Part shown: piece by piece, positions 61,343-64,000 of the stretch
Layout: each line of letters begins with the position of its first letter
Numbering within the stretch: the first letter of the stretch is position 1
Assembly: GCA_002354335.1 (NCBI GenBank)
Contig: DELI01000027.1
Location: 137,331-201,330 of the forward strand
Origin: Sphingobacterium sp. UBA2700
Lineage (GTDB): Bacteria > Bacteroidota > Bacteroidia > Sphingobacteriales > Sphingobacteriaceae
DNA: 64,000 bases
Reading direction: 5' to 3'
Position numbers and translations under genes: made by a program
The notes under the pieces: generated by a model
What the model saw: only the letters and a program-made list of their open reading frames with translations
Database searches by the model: none
What the model was told of the DNA's origin: nothing

Positions 61343-62905
61343 ATGACAAACGTAATCAGTATTCAATTAGAGGCTCTTGGCATTCGACCAGAAGAGCCAA
61401 TCTATGTCCAGTTACCGGTTCCCGAATTAGTGGAACACGCTGTAAAACAAAATCAAGGAACTCTTACGGATAGTGGTGCATTAAGTTTCGCCACCGGAAA
61501 ATTTACGGGGCGCTCACCAGAGTCCCGTTTTATCGTTAAAGACGAGTTTACTTTCGACCAAGTTAATTGGGGAAAAGTAAATAAAGGGATGACTGTGGAG
61601 CTTTTCGATCAGCTTCATGATCGCGTTAGCCGCTATTTGTCCAAAATTCCGTTGTATATCCGCTCGGTACAAGCTTGTAACCATCAGGTTTATGCACAAC
61701 AGGTTCTTGTGGTTTGTGAACGTCCTGTTCAAAGCCATTTTGTTGACAATATGTTTATCGAAACAGATATTCAGAAGCAAGAACGCATAGATTGGTCGGT
61801 TTTAGTGGCTTCAGATTTACAATTGGAGGATTATGAAGAGCTTGGCTTGCCAACATCACACTGCGTTGCAGTGGATTTAACACGCCAGCTAATCCTGATT
61901 ATCGGTACGGCCTATACAGGCGAGATTAAAAAAGGAGTGTTCAGTGCTTTAAATTACTTATTGCCGCTGAAACACAATGTGCTTACTATGCACTGCTCTG
62001 CAAACGTTGGTAAGGACAATGACACCGCTCTATTCTTTGGCTTGTCAGGTACAGGAAAAACAACGCTTTCTTCAGATGAAGGACGCTATTTAATCGGCGA
62101 TGATGAGCATGGCTGGGCGGATAACGAAATCTTCAACTTCGAAGGTGGCTGTTATGCAAAAGGTATTGGCTTGACGCATCAGCATGAGCCACAAATCTTC
62201 AACGCGATCAAGTTTGGCGCATTGATTGAAAATGCGAAGTTCAAACCGGGTACTCGCGAGATTGATTATAACGATATCAGCATCACCGAGAATTTACGCG
62301 TTTCTTATCCTTTGGAATTTATCGAGAATACGAGCGACAAGAGCTGCTGCAACGCACCAAAGCATATTTTCTTCTTAAGTGCTGACGCATTTGGCGTTTT
62401 GCCTCCAATTTCAAAGTTGACGCCAGAGCAGGCGATGTTCTACTTCATCAACGGATATACTGCGAAAGTGGCAGGTACCGAGATGGGCGTAAAGACGCCG
62501 ACGGCGACTTTCTCAGCATGTTTTGGAGCAGCTTTTTTACCGCTACATCCGATGCGTTATGCAGAAATGTTGAAGCAACGATTAGAAAATCACCAAGATA
62601 TTCAAGTTTGGTTGGTAAACACCGGTTGGGTAGCAGGGCCATATGGAGTTGGGCGTAGAATCCAATTGGCTTATACCCGTCAGTTAATCCGCAGCGCGAT
62701 GGAAAATGTCATCGGCGAGGCTGGTTATGAGGTGCATCCAATCTTCGATCTTCAAATGCCTAGAGAATGTCCGGGCGTACCATCGGAGCTTTTAAATCCG
62801 AAACGTGTATGGGCAAATCAAGAAGGCTATGTCGAAATGGCTGAGAAGCTAAAGGGCATGTTTGAAGAAAACTATGTACAGTATGTCAAATTAGAGGAAG
62901 CTTAA
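61343..62905 (+). CDS. pckA: Phosphoenolpyruvate carboxykinase (ATP)
   Basis: 520 residues from MTNVISIQLEALGIRPEEP. The longer frame back to a TTG at 61298 is rejected because the promoter -7 box sits within it. It converts oxaloacetate and ATP to phosphoenolpyruvate, the gateway of gluconeogenesis. The kinase motif GLSGTGKTTLS is at residues 233-243, followed by SDEGRYLIGDDEHGW with the metal-binding Asp. FSACFGAAFLPLHP, TGWVAGPYGVGRRI and SATGKFTGRSPESRFIVKDE-like segments are intact. It is followed 21 bp later by fbp, the other irreversible gluconeogenic step. Confidence 0.97.
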   Translation: MTNVISIQLEALGIRPEEPIYVQLPVPELVEHAVKQNQGTLTDSGALSFATGKFTGRSPESRFIVKDEFTFDQVNWGKVNKGMTVELFDQLHDRVSRYLSKIPLYIRSVQACNHQVYAQQVLVVCERPVQSHFVDNMFIETDIQKQERIDWSVLVASDLQLEDYEELGLPTSHCVAVDLTRQLILIIGTAYTGEIKKGVFSALNYLLPLKHNVLTMHCSANVGKDNDTALFFGLSGTGKTTLSSDEGRYLIGDDEHGWADNEIFNFEGGCYAKGIGLTHQHEPQIFNAIKFGALIENAKFKPGTREIDYNDISITENLRVSYPLEFIENTSDKSCCNAPKHIFFLSADAFGVLPPISKLTPEQAMFYFINGYTAKVAGTEMGVKTPTATFSACFGAAFLPLHPMRYAEMLKQRLENHQDIQVWLVNTGWVAGPYGVGRRIQLAYTRQLIRSAMENVIGEAGYEVHPIFDLQMPRECPGVPSELLNPKRVWANQEGYVEMAEKLKGMFEENYVQYVKLEEA

Positions 62906-62926
62906 TCGAAAAAAGCGGATAGAATA

Positions 62927-63952
62927 ATGAGTATACAAACATTAGAACAGTTTATTATTGAGCAGCAAGCTCAATTTCCAACCGCAAAAGGTGAATTTAC
63001 CCGTTTGTTGCAGGCAATTTCCCTGGCGGCAAAGATTGTTCATCGCGAAGTGAATAAGGCTGGATTGGCCGATATTCTTGGGAAACAAGGCAATTGCAAT
63101 GTGCAAGGCGAGGAGCAACAGAAGCTTGATGTTTTTGCTGACAACCATTTTATGGATGCACTTAAACGTGGTGGCGAATGTTGTTATCTTGCTTCAGAAG
63201 AGCATGAGGATGGTATCGACTTAACACAGACGAAGCGTTATCGTGTAGGGAAATACATGGTCTACTTCGACCCATTGGATGGTTCTTCCAACATTGACTC
63301 AAATGTCTCTGTAGGTACGATCTTCTCCATCTACAAGCGCAAAAGCGCTGAAGGAGAGATGCAGGCGCAAGACTTCGCCCAGACCGGCCGCGAGCAGGTT
63401 GCTGCTGGCTATGTCATCTATGGCTCGTCGACCGTATTGGTTTATACCACTGGAAAAGGAGTGGATGGCTTTACATTAGATCCGTCTATTGGTGAGTTCT
63501 GCCTGTCACATCCTGGTCTAACCATTCCTAAAGACGGACGTGTATACTCAGTAAACGAGAGTAATTACAATCAGTTCTCTTCCGCAATTAAGCATTACTT
63601 ACAATATTGCAAGGAAATAGATCCAAAGACAAATAGACCGTTTTCATCGCGCTATATCGGTTCTTTGGTAGCCGATTTCCATCGCAACATGATACAGGGC
63701 GGGATATTCCTATATCCAAGCACCGTACAATATCCAAACGGAAAACTACGCTTAATGTACGAATGTAATCCTTTAGCCTTCATCGCCGAACAAGCAGGAG
63801 GAAAGGCTTCTACGGGCGTGTCGCCTATTATGGATATTGAGCCTAAAGAACTGCACCAAAGAACAGCACTGATCATCGGTAGCGAAAAGATGGTTGAAAT
63901 GGTAGAAAGGTATATCCACCAATTTGCAGACGCGGAGCCCAGTTTGGTATAG
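62927..63952 (+). CDS. fbp: Class I fructose-1,6-bisphosphatase
   Basis: 341 residues. It removes the 1-phosphate of fructose 1,6-bisphosphate, the last specific step of gluconeogenesis before hexose phosphates. The metal/phosphate motif YFDPLDGSSNIDSNV begins with Asp115 and Asp118. ASEEHED upstream supplies the Glu pair, and the C-terminal part RLMYECNPLAFIAEQAGG is conserved. It is cytosolic, probably cotranscribed with pckA (21-bp gap). Only 48 bases follow in the window. Confidence 0.97.
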   Translation: MSIQTLEQFIIEQQAQFPTAKGEFTRLLQAISLAAKIVHREVNKAGLADILGKQGNCNVQGEEQQKLDVFADNHFMDALKRGGECCYLASEEHEDGIDLTQTKRYRVGKYMVYFDPLDGSSNIDSNVSVGTIFSIYKRKSAEGEMQAQDFAQTGREQVAAGYVIYGSSTVLVYTTGKGVDGFTLDPSIGEFCLSHPGLTIPKDGRVYSVNESNYNQFSSAIKHYLQYCKEIDPKTNRPFSSRYIGSLVADFHRNMIQGGIFLYPSTVQYPNGKLRLMYECNPLAFIAEQAGGKASTGVSPIMDIEPKELHQRTALIIGSEKMVEMVERYIHQFADAEPSLV

Positions 63953-64000
63953 TGTTTTTTAGTACTTAGTAGTTAGTAATTAGACCTATGTCGTCATTTC

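Overview
The window reads as a chromosomal segment of a Bacteroidota bacterium, most likely Sphingobacteriaceae (Sphingobacterium/Pedobacter-like). The reasons are a SusC/SusD pair next to GH92, families typical of the group (DUF5686, DUF1543, fimbrillin-like protein, M1 peptidase with a CarboxypepD-reg neighbour), promoters of the TAnnTTTG type, few Shine-Dalgarno-like sequences, and a tmRNA whose tag ends GEENYALAA. This assignment is inference from gene content; no marker gene was compared.

Layout. 1-1.36 kb: 3' part of a fimbrillin-like surface protein. 1.7-8.0 kb: a small membrane protein followed by a complete RND efflux set (adaptor, HAE1-type pump, TolC/NodT-like channel). 8.2-12.5 kb: DUF1543 protein, an NAD(P)-binding Rossmann protein, an M1 peptidase/CarboxypepD-reg pair and a Spx/ArsC-like protein. 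12.8-17.2 kb: housekeeping genes (class II FBP aldolase, XerC/D-type recombinase, hibernation factor, two unknowns, ferritin). 17.4-23.4 kb: an outer-membrane beta-barrel, a quinone oxidoreductase and GH92. 24.1-31.6 kb: an IPT/NHL lipoprotein, SusC, SusD and a DUF4361-like lipoprotein; with GH92 this looks like a small mannose-directed glycan utilisation locus. 31.7-41.0 kb: two signalling neighbourhoods. One is a GG-leader peptide beside a LytS/LytTR pair. The other is a tiny secreted Pro-rich peptide directly upstream of a TPR lipoprotein histidine kinase and its regulator. Small secreted proteins, lipoproteins and a thermonuclease surround them.

41.3-53.9 kb is an AT-rich defence island. 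It holds a superfamily 1 helicase with a C-terminal nuclease-like domain, a MazG-like pyrophosphohydrolase, a GIY-YIG/DUF2075/S24 fusion, and a tight three-gene module of OLD nuclease, SMC-like ATPase and HNH nuclease (the last two Septu-like). Next come a frameshifted hsdR fragment, an IS3-family element carrying a nonsense codon in orfB, and the decayed C-terminus of a McrC-like gene. The island abuts the 3' end of ssrA (tmRNA), a common insertion site for islands. The OLD-ATPase-HNH module behind a 9-5-9 inverted repeat, together with the S24-containing helicase, is the best candidate here for an undescribed system.

54.6-64 kb returns to core genes: an Ala/Lys-rich histone-H1-like protein, hisD and hisG, a DUF5686 outer-membrane protein, and the gluconeogenic pair pckA and fbp. 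Several intergenic gaps carry long inverted repeats of at least two families.
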